From NCBI GenBank assembly GCA_021613535.1, contig CP075492.1, positions 10,168,001 to 10,232,000 of the forward strand: a stretch of 64,000 nt of DNA, read 5' to 3'. A program made the translations under genes and the position numbers. This document shows positions 48,622 through 61,900 of the stretch, piece by piece; the stretch's first letter is position 1, and each line of letters opens with the position of its first letter. This DNA is from Adineta vaga. Taxonomy: Eukaryota > Rotifera. The notes under the pieces were generated by a model, which was not told the origin of the DNA, did no database searches, and saw nothing but the letters and a program-made list of their open reading frames with translations.

Positions 48622-48770
48622 ATTGCTCACAGATTCTTGCCTTTCTTCCTTTCTGTCTCTTCCATTCTTTTTCTTTCTTTTTCTCTTTTCTCAAATATAT
48701 GGTTGTCAAGAGTAACCGTTGTGCTACTCTGTGTCGCTCGTGTTGCTTTAATCTGACAGCGAAGAAGAAT
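48622..48770. repeat. Right copy of a duplicated ciliary promoter
   Basis: Counterpart of 38125-38260, same orientation: TGCTCA, pyrimidine tract, GTTGTCAAGAGTAAC, GTGTCGCT and TTTAATCTGA. It lies about 200 nt upstream of the ANKRD26-like ATG. Confidence 0.65.
48702..48716. promoter_or_regulatory. RFX X-box upstream of ANKRD26-like gene
   Basis: GTTGTCAAGAGTAAC, base for base the same as the motif at 38190-38204. It lies about 250 nt upstream of the start codon of a predicted centriolar gene. Confidence 0.55.
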
Positions 48771-48967
48771 GTCTTTAGTTTAAACAAATTCAACGATTCG
48801 AGAAGAAAAAAAACATAAATAAGTGATTAACAAAGAAGCAATTTGATTTATTGAAGACATACGAAGAATAATTCGTTTTTGTGCATGTAAATAGTAATTT
48901 ATTTTTCCTTTTATTTTCATTTGTAATCATCGATGGTTGTTTTTAGATTATTTAAAAAAATTTACAA

Positions 48968-51900
48968 ATGGCTAAATTTATCTCACGTTTATTTCGAAGT
49001 AATTCTTCATCAAGAAATCCTTCTTTCAATTCTTCTCAAACATCACTAAATGATAGTCAAAATCGAAATCGATCAACCAGTAATATACGAACTACAACAT
49101 CATTAGAAAATCTTTCATCGTATCATGTTATTCCCAAAGAATTAGAAAAAAATAAATTACATAAAGCATCATGGGAAGGAAATGTCAATAAAGTGATTCG
49201 TCTAGCAAGACCAGGACAAATCAATATAAAAGATCAACAGAATCGTGTATGAACAATATTCTTTTTCTGCATTTTCATGTTCTACAAATTTTTATTTGTT
49301 TATAGACTCCATTGCATTTAGCTGTTGTCAAAGGACATCTACAAATTGTGAAACATCTTGTTCAGGAAGATGCAAAACTTGATGTTGTCGATAGTGATCA
49401 ACGAACACCGTTGATCAAAGCTGTTCTTAGTGGTAGTCAAAATCCTGCGTTAAACTATCAAATTTGTGAAGTGTTAATCAAAGGTGATAATGGTGCTAGT
49501 AAGTCGTTCGATTGATTCATGAGAGTGGCATTAAATATTTTATTTTCATAGCTATTAATCTTTGCGATAGACAAGGACGAAATGCTTTACATTATGCGAT
49601 TGATTATGGCAATGAACAACTTGTAAATCTTCTTCTTTCAAATGAAAACTGTGATCCAAATTTAAAAGATCATGAAGAAAGAACACCATTGCATTTAGCT
49701 ATCAAAAAAAATAGTATACCAATTGTTCGATCATTACTATCCGATGAACATGAACAACAAGCTGATCCCAATCTAGTTGATCGCAATGGACAAACTCCAT
49801 TACATGTTGCAGCCAGTGTTGGTTATACTGATATTGTTCGACTTCTATTAGTATCGGATCTTGAAGAACCATGTGATCCATCAATAGTTGATTCTCAACA
49901 AGTAACAGCGTATCAACTTGCGAAAGCAAACCATCAAGAAGTATGTGCGAAATTAATTGAAGAATATCAAGAAAAATGGTATAAAAAAGCACCACGAAGG
50001 CCAACAACAGCATCGCTTAATGAGCAAATATCTGCAAGAGGAGCAACGTCAATATCTATGACGCCAGCTGCGAATCTTCAACGTCCAAGTGATGATACAA
50101 GTGATGATTCGTCGTCAATCTCAGCAAATAAACCATTGAAATTGTCACCAAGACGTATAGTACAACGAACAAGTGATCAATGGTCGGATGACAATGGTCC
50201 GTCTGTAAGTGTGTCGAAACCAGAATCTCATGGCTTAACAAATTTGTTCAAAAGTAATCCATTACAAATGGAACGAATTAAAACAAATGAAAATTCAACA
50301 TTAACTAATCTAATGACGAATAATCCACTAAAAACTGATTTAAAGAAAGTAACATCATCAGGCAAACCTACATCACGTAAGTTATACGATATAAAGGAAT
50401 CGCTAGTCATCGATTCGTTTTCTCCACTTTTTATTCTCATTAGCTCAACAAAGACATCCATCATCCTCTTACTTCGGTATTGGACCGGTGATTGAACGTA
50501 CAGGCAGTGATAATACATCCACTAGTGTATCAATTGATAAATCTGTTATACCAGCAGCATCGCGAACTCAACAAAATAAACCTATCGGAACGAATGCAAA
50601 TACAACAGTTCTTCATCAGATAGTACCGAATACGAAATCTTGGTCGGATGATACAATAACAGCACCCCATCCGATAGCGAAACCATCAGCATTGAAGAAA
50701 CAAATCTCTCCTGATGACACATGGAATTCATCAATATCTGATGATGATCGAAATGTAATTAAACCTAAATCGGCCATATCGACGTTACAGAAAACTTTAC
50801 CATTTACACCTTCGACAAATTATCAAATACATTCGGATAGTGCCGACGATGATGATGATGAAGATTCAGTTGAAACTGAAATTCGAAAACTTGATGCACA
50901 AAAAACATCGACTGCTTCAACAACGCAAGCACTAGTTAATACACATATTGGAAGTGGTTATAAAGTAATCGGACTAACTGAAGCTCATTCTGTACTAAGT
51001 GATGATTCTTCTTGGACACCATCACCTGCATTAGGAAATAAAGAGCCTACAACCAAAGGAGTTCGAAATCTCGTACAGAAAGCGGATGATTCAACATGGG
51101 ATGATTCTCGACCATTGAGTATTGAACCAAAAGAAAAGTCAACTGTTAAAAGTATCTCAAGTCTAGTAACGAATCAACCAAATCTACCCGAAGCAAAATC
51201 AACAGGAGTTGAAAATTTAACGAAGATGATGACATCGATCATACATCCAATCAAGTTACCGTAAGATCACAAAATATTTCTGACAATTTCTTCATTTCAT
51301 TTTATTTTGTTCTTCAAGATCAACATCACCGAAAATGATTGGTAAATTAATCGTGTCTCCTATGGTTGAACGTACTGATTCTGTTTTATCTGAAAATACA
51401 TTACATGAAGTGGATAATGATGATGATGATTATGATTATGAACGTAAGAATTCGTTTCCGTTTTTATTCAGCTAATTCTTTTTTATCTCAATTCTTAGGA
51501 AGTTGGAACAAGAAGAAGAAGAGTGAAGAATGGTCTGTTACAGCACCAATTGGACAAGATTTTAAAACATTACAACAACTAGCACGACCAACACTACCTG
51601 GTGATAAAACAAGTTTACATGATTCGATATCATCAATAAAATCATCGACTAATGATGTAAGAAAAAGTTATTTTAGTTGAAACAAAATTGTGCTTTGTGT
51701 TCTTCATACCATAGATCAATGAAATGAAAGAGAATATCAAACGACTTGAACGTCAACAAGAAGATGCTCATGAATTAAAACGACAATTAAAAGAAATGGA
51801 AAATAAAAAGAATGATTTCGAAAAATTATATCGAGAAAACAATCAAATGTTACGTGATGTTGAAGTTAAATTAGAATTAGAAAAAACGGAAAAACAACGT

Positions 51901-53623
51901 TTAGAATCAACGACCAAAGATCTGAATATTGAATTAAGAAATATAAGACAACGACTTCAGCATTTAGAAGATGAGAAAGACTCATTAAATCGACGTAATA
52001 CACAATTACAAGAAGAAAGAGATAATCATGGTAAGTATTATCAATCTTTTTCAAGGGAAAAATTTATTCTGATCGTATCTTTTCAGAGAAAAAAGTACGT
52101 TCAATTCAAGCAAAGAGTTTACATTCAACATCATCAAGTTCAACGTCCGATGATGATGATGATAATGACAAGACCGAATCTCGACATCGTGAGGAAATGA
52201 AATCTCTATCAGCAGCCAAGGATGATCTTCATCATCGTACGAAACAATTTCAAACTGATGTACAATTACATAAAGAATCTGTTGATGCAACAAAACGTTA
52301 TCAAATGGATTTAGAAAAAGCTCTACAAGATAAACTATTTTTTCAACAAGAATTAGATCGTTTAAAACGCGAGAAAAATCTTGTTGAACATGAAAAACTT
52401 GAATACAAGAGTAAATATGATGGTTTACAAGAAGAAATACGTTTAATTCTATTCGATCGTACAAAACTTGAACAAAGTCTTACAGGAGAATTACAAGAAC
52501 ATATTCAAGAAAAACAACGATCGACGGATGATATAAAAAAATATCGGAAAAAAATTGAAGAATTGAATATTAAATTAGGTGATGCAGAAGCACGTCTGAT
52601 GGTTTTGCAAACACAAAATGAAGACTTATTAGCATCAAAAGATCGTCAAATTAAGGATGAATATGAAACACTTGCACAACGTTTAAATAAAACCGAATCT
52701 GATCAAATTGATGCCACACAACGTTATCATAATCAACATAAAGAAATAACCAATAAACAACATACAATTAATGGAACATTGTCTGCTCTAACATCAACAC
52801 CATTAACAAGTAAACCACCAATTGTTAACCAATCAATTAGTACTATTACATCGACACCATTAACTCCTGGTCATCAACATCAACATCAACATACAACGTA
52901 TGTTCTATTCGAAAATCTTTTCATAATAGAGATAGAGATTTATTTTTTAGATCGTCTGCATGTACGAATTGTAATACATTACAGCGAAGTTATGACCTAG
53001 AACGTGAATCTCGCTTACAAACCGAACAAGATAATGACCGTTTACGACAGAGTCTTTCTCGTCAAGATGCATATCAGCATCTAAATCGAACAGTTCCACA
53101 AGAACAACATAATGAACATTATTTAATAAAAAATTCTCAACAAATTCGTTCCGATACTGAACGTGTTAAATCCGAACTTGATCGTTTACGACAAGATTTT
53201 GATAGTTTAGTTGCTAATTATGAACCAACTAATTCTTCACATCATCAAGCACAATTACATACTCAAATAGATACATTTCGTCAATTTTATGAACAAGAAT
53301 TTCGACAACGACAACTGACAATGTCAAAAATAACAGCTGGAGTTAAACCAGCTCGAACAATAAATTATCATCGATCATTACCTGCAACTTATTATGATCA
53401 TGCACATAATAGTACTGCACCGTGTACAGCTTGTATCAATAGTCGTTTACTGAAAGGACGACTTGAAACTGCTATTGATACAAGCTTAGCTGACCAACGT
53501 TTACAATCAATAAAACAAACAGCTCCTTTACCACGACAAGCATCAGCTCTATTAAGAATTAATACAACTCATAATGGTTTAACATCATCTGTTGAAATTC
53601 TTCCTCCACATAATGACGTTTAA
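48968..53623 (+). CDS. ANKRD26-like ankyrin and coiled-coil protein
   Basis: Nine exons (48968-49246, 49306-49498, 49552-50376, 50444-51260, 51319-51443, 51499-51656, 51715-52030, 52087-52897, 52951-53623) join without a break to 1398 residues. After a Ser-rich leader, YHVIPKELEKNKLHKASWEG matches the ANKRD26 family opening (YHVRxKDLGKIHKAA). Ankyrin repeats run to about residue 300 (NRTPLHLAVVKGHLQIVKHL, GRNALHYAIDYGNEQLVNLL, NGQTPLHVAASVGYTDIVRL). A long acidic, Ser-rich linker follows, then a coiled coil from about 900 to the end. ANKRD26 sits on centriolar distal appendages. The upstream X-box and the DNAAF3 gene 143 nt behind support a ciliary role. Orthology within the ankyrin/coiled-coil group is not proven. 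Confidence 0.75.
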
Positions 53624-53765
53624 AAATCAAGAACAGTGAATTCCATCCTTTTTTATACGCGAATTTTTGTTTTTTTTAGGTGATAGAGTTTTACTATTTC
53701 TTCGGAATATTTTGAGGTGCTTTGTTCTTTTCTTTTCTATTAAAATCATACAAATATTCTTTCAG

Positions 53766-55081
53766 ATGGATGGTGCTGGTAATATTACCTTTTGGGGTTA
53801 TAGCCCTAGTCTTTGTCTAACGAACTATATTGATAAACAATCAGACGAATTACCAATTCGTCTTTTATTAATTGGTAGTGGTGATATTCGTCATATATTA
53901 CATACATTGGCATTGACAACATCATCGGTACATATTTATATTCTTGAGTCTCAATTGGAAATTTATGCACGTCATTTACTTTTTCTTCAATTGATATTTA
54001 CACCAACGGATCAATTAGGTTTACAAGAAAAATGTGAACGTTATTTAGAACTCTTTGCTAATCTACATATTAATACACATACAGAACAATATTTAAAAGA
54101 AACTGCAACACAACTAATTCAACATGTTACAAATATCAATGGGGAATTTCAATTTGCACCGAATCTTAATATTGATATATCGTTATTGAAATATAAAGAG
54201 AAAGATTTTCTCGAAGGTATATTTCAATTTTGGCGTGCACCACCTGCTAAACAACCGTTTCCAGCAGAATTAGCTTGGGATGGTCGTGTTCGACAATATC
54301 TAGGTAAAATGAAAATAAGATGATCTATGAATTGTTTTATATTTTTAAAGGAGCTCGATATGATACTCGTCGTAATGCATTTGATTGGGATTTACATATG
54401 AAATTAGCTGAACGTGGTTTTAAACGATTAAATAATCAAGAGTATGGTGATTGGCGTGAAAAAGGTCTTGCTTTTCATTTAAATCGTCAAGATTATACTC
54501 AACCCAATCGAACACTTGCTTCTGCTTTTGTTTTTCAAAGTTCTGATGGAACAAAACAAGCTCGTCGTGGCTATTGGGGAGATATTCTTACTGGTCCATT
54601 TCTTGCTCATGGTCTTTCGCCTATCGATAATGATGATCCACAAATGCAATCGAAAGCCAATGATAAATATGTTAAAACAGCAACAGATGTATCTGAATAC
54701 AATGTTTTAAAATTATTAGGTCAACTTCAAGAACAACAGAATCAAATAAAAATCATCTTTTTACCATTGAATAGTATTGATGATTTATGTACAGCTAGTA
54801 AAGAACGTTATCGTCATTTACAATTTGATTTAATCTACATTGGTTGTGGTTTAACACATTATTTGAATGAACAAGGAGAAAAGTTTTCTTCTTCAATTAT
54901 GTCCAAAGGATCTACACTTCTTTTAGAAATACCAAGATTTCTGCTTGATCTTAAACAAGAACAACTTGAACAATTAGAAAAACGTTATGATGAATTAGCT
55001 AAACAAGTTGGATGTCAACTTCAAGATAATGATGAATTAAAATCAAATGCAATGAAACTTTATAAATATGATCGAATGTAA
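53766..55081 (+). CDS. DNAAF3: Dynein axonemal assembly factor 3
   Basis: Two exons (53766-54303, 54351-55081) give 422 residues (human 541). DNAAF3 is a cytoplasmic factor needed to preassemble dynein arms for motile cilia. Family motifs are ITFWGYSPSLCL at the start, IRLLLIGSGDIRHILHTLAL, LESQLEIYARHLLFLQLIF, LKYKEKDFLEGIFQFWR, GARYDTRRNAFDWDLHMKLA, PNRTLASAFVF and ARRGYWGDILTGPFLAHG. The start ATG follows directly on CTTTCAG, so a 5'-UTR or trans-splice acceptor ends at the codon. The vertebrate C-terminal extension is absent. It is probably co-oriented with the ANKRD26-like gene for a functional reason. Confidence 0.93.
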
Positions 55082-55716
55082 TTTTGTAAAAAAATAATAA
55101 TAAAAAGATAATCGTTGACTTGTTTCTAATTCATTCATTTCTTCAATATTACAAGAATTCGATTGTAATATTTCTTATATCATAAGCAATAAATTCCTAT
55201 TGAATTAATATTACAAAACAAGAAAGTCATAACTACTGGTTTTTGCTTGTTTCTTCATCCGGCGATATAAATATGTACAGAAATATACTTAAATATTAAA
55301 CAAAGTTCAAGAAAAAGTATGATAAGATGAATTATACAGGAAATGATAATTAACTGACACGCAAAGGAATCGAAAGCAACAAAATCATTGAATTCATTTA
55401 GATTAATAACATAATGTGACACACATTTTCATGCATGATAGAATTTTTATCTTCAAATTTTGCAATAAAATGACAGTAGTTGAAATTGATAAACAATGAC
55501 AAACAGGAAGATTTTAATGTAAATCAATTATAGATAAGAGACAATTTAGATTTGCTAATGCATCTGTGATGAAAATCTTTATTGAATTTGTTCTTGAAAA
55601 ACATAAAATGAACTGACTCAACAACAATTAAATATGTATAGAGAGAAAAATATTAAGTCATCATTGCACATTAGATTTTCGGATATAGGTCAATCAAAAA
55701 AATACGTCATTGATTC
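55082..55716. other. Convergent intergenic region
   Basis: 3' flanks of DNAAF3 (AATAAA at about 55099) and of the GPCR on the other strand. No gene is seen. Confidence 0.5.
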
Positions 55717-56712
55717 TTATTGATGTTGCTGTGTTTGTTCGATTTTCTTAGAAACTGGATTTGGATTCTGTTGTATACCAGCAGGTTGTGTAGTATTTCT
55801 TGTTGTTGCTTGAGGTCCTACTTGTCTTGCTCTTCTACGATAAAAAATCATTCCTTTAATTTTAACTCGAACGTTTCGCAATGAAAAATAGCAGACATAA
55901 GGAAAAAAGAAAATGATATTATATAAGAGAAATTTCCCATAAATTATTCCATAAAAAGCAAGATAATCTGGTAATCCACATTGATAAGCGAAAATAACTA
56001 TCACCCATGGAAAATTAAATACCAAATAAATAATTGAAATTGACAATAATTGAACGGCCATTCGACGATTTTCTCGCCATCGATTTGATCGACGCATTCG
56101 TGCTTTTTGCCTTATGACTCGTATGAGAAGACCGACACAACAGATTGCAATAATTAACGTTGGAATAATTTGATGTACAAAAAGATCCCATGTTGCTAAA
56201 AATGTTCGATCAAATGCACAAGGAATATAAATACCTCCATTTAAATAACCATCGAATGAATAACTACAAGGTGTTGCAAAATAAACTGTGGAATAATAAA
56301 CCAAATAGAAGATAATAATGCTAGCTATTGGTAAGTAATGAATAAATAAACGTTTCTTCCGTGTTGATACCCATTGATCATGGAAAATAAGTATATGTCG
56401 TTCGATACTAGCCCAAGCAAATAGAGCTATCTGTAGTGAATACAGTGAATAATCAATAAACACCCAAAAGATATAGAAGTTAGGTGACGTTGACCAAGGT
56501 ACACCAAAGTGATCATTGTAAAGATGAAATGAGATGTCTGTTAATTCATAGATTAGTCCAATGATTAGAAGAATAATAATAACATGATTATTAAGGGCTT
56601 GACGGTTTGTTCGATCCATAAGAAACCATAGAACGAACAATGTGCATGCAAGAGATGTGATATTAAAGAAAAGAAAATACCAAAATCGAATTTGCGGAGG
56701 AATTCGAAACAT
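55717..56712 (-). CDS. Orphan rhodopsin-type seven-helix receptor
   Basis: An intronless 331-residue frame from ATG with seven hydrophobic helices. Helix 3 ends WASIERHILIF, an ERH variant of the DRY motif. Helix 5 precedes a basic third loop (RVIRQKARMRRSNRW). Helix 6 holds FNFPWVIVIFAY. Helix 7 ends FFPYVCYFSLRNVRVK, with a degenerate NPxxY. The C-terminal tail is Gln/Thr-rich. Large families of such single-exon receptors occur in bdelloids and probably sense external chemicals or peptides, but no ligand can be named. There are no frame problems. Confidence 0.8.
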   Translation of the reverse strand: MFRIPPQIRFWYFLFFNITSLACTLFVLWFLMDRTNRQALNNHVIIILLIIGLIYELTDISFHLYNDHFGVPWSTSPNFYIFWVFIDYSLYSLQIALFAWASIERHILIFHDQWVSTRKKRLFIHYLPIASIIIFYLVYYSTVYFATPCSYSFDGYLNGGIYIPCAFDRTFLATWDLFVHQIIPTLIIAICCVGLLIRVIRQKARMRRSNRWRENRRMAVQLLSISIIYLVFNFPWVIVIFAYQCGLPDYLAFYGIIYGKFLLYNIIFFFPYVCYFSLRNVRVKIKGMIFYRRRARQVGPQATTRNTTQPAGIQQNPNPVSKKIEQTQQHQ

Positions 56713-57374
56713 TGTTAGTGTGTTAATATTTACAGCTGCAAATGCTGTCTAGAAGTAGTTGAATGAATGTGTGATGGAATTGCTTTTTGAAGAAACATAC
56801 TCCAGCAATGAAAACAAAAAATAGAGAGAAACAACTATAAATAAAATAAGAATGATAACACTATATAGTTCTTTTTATCAAGTACTATTTTAGGTTCATT
56901 CGAACGTTTCCCTAGATTATCTTGTAGAATAAAAATAACTCTTATTTCTACTTTCAGATAAATTCTTGATCTCTTTTAAAATAAATTATCGTTTAAAACT
57001 GCTAATAATACATATGAAAAAATTAAGAGATTCTTCACGTGAACTCAGCCAAGTTTGAGAATAGTTTCAATTTGTTTCTAGTAGATTTCTTTTGTTTTTG
57101 TTCTATTCTTATAAATTTTCCAAGTAAAATCATGTTTTCTTTGTGTACTCATTTAATTCATCAAAAATAAGTTCTTTTCACATTCATCTTAAAAACTTAA
57201 ACTACAATTTAAGAACACGCGAGAGAGCTTGTATCCTAGAGAATTTATATTGACCGACGACGGAGATGATTGGACAATTTGATTTCAATCAAATATATAC
57301 TTGTTCAGTGTTATTGTACAGAATATAATATTCCTGTTTCAAATTTTATTTAAACAAAACTATAACAAAAGATT
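56713..57374. other. Intergenic, no gene seen
   Basis: Upstream of the GPCR and downstream of the MTHFD2-like stop. AT-rich, nothing recognised. Confidence 0.5.
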
Positions 57375-58584
57375 TCATTGTCTTCGATGTCGTGCTAATT
57401 TAAGTAAATTTGATATTAGACAAGCGACTGTGACTGGTCCAACACCACCAGGAACTGGAGTTATCCATCGAGCAACACGTTTCACTTCTAAATACAAACA
57501 AATCATAATTTGAAGAGAAAAAAAAACAGATAAAACTAACCATCAAAATCCACATCGCCAACAAATTGTTTATTTTTTGCTATTGCTTTATCAGTCCAAC
57601 TTTTTGATATTCCAACATCAATAACAACTGCATTTTCTTTAACCATTCGTTGTGTAACAAGTTCTAAAAAATAAAACTTTTTCTAAACATCAATAAAATC
57701 CATATTCTATTTACTTGATCGACCAACAGCTGATATAATAACATCAGCATTTTTACAATACCATGTCAAATTAGTTAAATGCGTATGACGATGACAAATA
57801 GTTACAGTTGCACCACTGACTAAATCATTCTTTGCATTCGTACTCGATTGACTAAGCATTAATGCTAAGGGTGTACCAACATATTTCGAACGTCCAATAA
57901 TAACAACATCCTTTCCTTGTAATGGCTCTCCAATTTCTAGTAACATTTCTCTTACAGCAGCAACAACTGGTATCGTAACTAATGGAGATGATGATTGTCT
58001 ATAGGAATAATTATTTGTTCCAGTATGTCCATCAACATCTTTATCTGCTCGAATAGTATCTATAAATTGTTCAGTTTTATCAATGAGATGTAATGGTAAT
58101 GGTAATTGAAGAATAATTCCATCGACTGAATCATCCTTATTTAAAGATTGAATCGTATGAATTAGTTGCGATGAAGATACATGCATCAGTTGATTAATTA
58201 CTTGAAAATCAATACCTAGATATGAAAATTTCAAGATTTGTTATAAATTTAAAAAGAACTTTATGAAAATTAAACAACCGACGTGTTCGGCGGCACGTTG
58301 TTTATTTCGTACGTAGAGTTTACTAGATTCATTTCCTCCAACAAGAATTGTGACAAGTCGTGGACGACATTGATGTTTGTTTACAAATTCTGTACATTCA
58401 TTTCGACATCTTTGTAATATACGTTCAGCAATTGGTTTACCATAGAGAATGTTTTTTTTCGTATGAACAGAATCTGTAACAAGAAATCTGAATTATACAT
58501 TTTTAGATTCGTGTAATTGATTGAATGAATTGAAAAGACAAACCTTGATTGTATAAAGAAATGTCTGATTGACAAACGAAGCAT
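57375..58584 (-). CDS. MTHFD2: Mitochondrial methylene-tetrahydrofolate dehydrogenase/cyclohydrolase
   Basis: Five exons (58544-58584, 58279-58487, 57715-58215, 57541-57663, 57375-57487) give 328 residues of the bifunctional FolD type. It interconverts methylene-, methenyl- and formyl-tetrahydrofolate. The leader [13 protein letters not shown] looks mitochondrial. Motifs are [20 protein letters not shown] (active-site Tyr and Lys nearby: YVRNK), [45 protein letters not shown] (nucleotide-binding), [18 protein letters not shown] and [13 protein letters not shown]. No synthetase domain follows, so it is MTHFD2/2L-like rather than MTHFD1. The second exon acceptor was chosen by frame, giving [11 protein letters not shown]. 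Confidence 0.93.
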
Positions 58585-58925
58585 TTTTCGGTTGTTTCGG
58601 AAAGAGAAATCAATGAGACACCCTTCCCTCGCTCACTCAGTGGATAGATAACGATGATTGAAGATATCTATGAACCAGTTATTCAAGTTGTTACGCCATC
58701 TGTAAAATGTCGCACTACTACGACAACATATCTTGTTCTTGAGGATGTCTATATCATTGAAGTCAAGAATTATTATTTTTGCTTATATTTTAATGTATTA
58801 AAATAAAACAAGTAGTCTCAATTAGAACTGCACATAAACAAATTTAGGAACCGATAACACCGTTTATAAATACACACACACACACACACACACAACAATG
58901 GAAAAAAGAATCAAATTGTAAATAA
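58585..58925. other. Intergenic with (CA)n microsatellite
   Basis: Contains an (AC)n run at about 58872-58895, in the 3' flank of the RhoGEF gene. Otherwise unremarkable. Confidence 0.6.
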
Positions 58926-61900
58926 TCACCAAAATCGAAATCGTGATCGTATAGAACGAAAACTGTCATCAATAGAAGAATCTGGCGATGAACAACGTAC
59001 AAATCTTGGTAGTGATGATTTGCGTCGTGGTAATGGAGTATGATCAATAGTTGTTGTTAATAATGATGACAGATGACTGCCTGGCGAACTACTCGTTCGA
59101 AGAATAGCAGAAATAGATCGATCTAAACGTTTATTAGAAATTATTGAGAACATATTTGTTTGTTCATTCTTACTTTGTTTTGTCATTGGAGATAAGGATT
59201 TTGTTGTTTCTGATTGATTCGACAAATATTGTTGAGTTTTAAGTGTTGATAATCGTGTATAGAGTGGAATTTCTAAACCTTTAATAAGATTTTCTTCAAC
59301 ATAGGCTCGTTCATATTCCAATGAATCCATCATTTGTAATTTATCTAGAGGTGTTCGATGAGCAAATAGATATGTTTTATTCTGTATACGATCGTATAAA
59401 CGCCAAGCATACGACAAATGAACAAGATTTTCTTCATCTAAACGTGAAACTAAAATGAAATGTTAGAAAATCTTTCCCACTTCTTCAAAGTCTTTTTCTC
59501 ATACCTTTTCCATCCGTTAGATCCTCGATTTCTGCATCATCTAATTCCGCTCGATCAAGATAAACGATTGTATTTCGTCGATCCTAAATTTGTAAAAAAA
59601 AAGAACGTTATTTTTCAATACAAATGTAATTCTACTCGAAAATTATACCTTTTTACAAATAATTAATATATGATCAAAAAGAAACAAAATTACAGATTCT
59701 TTCTTTCCATTTTGATATAGAAATCCATCAGCACGACCAAGACCTTGTGTACTTGTTTCAAGTAAATTTTTTCCCTAAAAAATTCAAACATAGACACTAT
59801 GAATCGTACGAATAAGTTCAAACTAATTTTACCTGCCAGCCTTCAACCGTATGTTGCCATTTATGAATGATCTCCACATATTCCATATGTCTCTTTTGTT
59901 CATTGATATAACTCGCGACATCACGCATTGTATTCAATGCTTGTTGAACATTCTGATAATCTTTATGTTCCGTTGATGTACATTTCAATAGTTCATTCAA
60001 TTGCAATGGATATTGACAGATACGTTGAATTGGTGTAAGAAGAAAAGCATCTAATTTTAATTCAATCATATTTGCTCGTAGTCGGCATGTCTAAAAATGA
60101 TTCAAAAGTTATTTTTTCTTTTCAAAGATTTCGATTCGTCCATTTACTTCAAAGAAATTTCGATAGGTTGAATTATTTTCAAGTTTCGTCAATTCTAAAC
60201 AGGATAAGGGATGATTGATACAATATTTCGAATATTTTTTGAATTGTTCTCTCTAGAAAAGAAAACAACAACAATATGAATGAGATATGATCGTTTTAAT
60301 TCAATAGTTACATAAAGAAGAAAACATTTGCCAATCAAACTCTCATGTGGATGTAAATCATTGATTGAAAGTTTTAATAATTGAAAAAATGCTTGTTGAA
60401 ATGCATAGATTTCTTCAATATTTCCCATTAATAATTCAATTTGTTTTTCACAGAATAAATCCGTATGTAAACGCATTTTGTTTAGATAACCCTAAAGTAT
60501 ATTTGATAATCATATTTAAAAGAAAAATTCTACCAATCAAATTTTCCTTCATACCTCAACTAAATTTTTCAAATGTCCTAAATAATCCGATTCTGTTTTG
60601 TAGATTTCTTTGATAATATTTGTACGCTTATTGAGATTTTCTGTTTCATCAATGGTGGGTGATGCTGGATTACTTGATGAATGTGAATCACTTCGAAAAC
60701 CTACATATGAACGAAATCAAAAAGATCTGTATGATCACGATTCTAATCATACCAGATGATGATGACGATGGAGATAAAAAATTTGGATTGGATAAAATTG
60801 GTAGATCTTCATCAATTAATGTTGAAGAACATTGTTTCCGGCGTAATTGAATTGGATCAAAATGATGATTTGTTGTTGGCTGAAAAGATTAGACAAATAT
60901 TTATTTAAGAAAAGAGGAAATTTGTAATTAAATTTTTTCGTTTAAATAAGATAAGAAAACATCATACTCTGGTTTCTTTTTCCTTCCGTTGTCAGATAAG
61001 ACATTTGTAATGCTACTGAGCTTTGTCATTTCAAAAAATTGAATCTTTACCACGACAGATTCCAATCAACGTATGTTATTGTACTCACTTGAATTTTATG
61101 TGTTACAGCATGTTCAATAACAAGAGGTCGAAATTTGCATTCGTTCACATGTTGATAATGACGTCGATTTTGTTTATCTAATTTTCTTGTTGATGTTTCA
61201 CCATCGTTCTGACGTTCCAGTCGTTGATAATGTCGAAGTGCTTCAGATATGAGTGAGGCATTACCTAACAATAGAAATATTTTTTATATCTCTACATGAA
61301 TAAAGTATGAGAAATAATCATAATGATTGCGTGTATGGAAAATATTTATCTCAATAACAGATCATTGACGTGATGAAGATCGAGATAAAAAGGAAAAAGA
61401 GAGTGAAAGAGAAAATGACTCTTCTTGTCTATGCGTAAAAAGGTTTCACTCTTATTTCATCACATTCCGACAGATACCAGGTGTCGTCTATCAAAAATAA
61501 TTATATACTCATTGCTCTCTTTTCTTTTCTTTTCTTTTCTTTTTTACACAACTTCAATCATTGTTTGATTTTCTTCATCAGGTATTGAAGCAGAAAACGA
61601 AGAAAATATCTCACTCATTAAATATCGATTTTTCATTTATTTTCCTTTTACATATATTTATATGAGATAAGAACTGTAATTCTTTTGAAGAACATGCAGA
61701 TGGTTTGTTTTAAAAGACAACTATCTAAATTGTACACATGCCGACAGATAGATAGTTATCGTCATCGGAACTCGTTTCCTTTAATATTGTCAAGTTCATT
61801 GACCACTTATTGATTGAAAATATTTAAAAAACAGTTAGACACCTCCGACTGTGTGTGTGAGAAAAAAACTATGAAATCCTAATGAAAAAAAGATCAGCAA

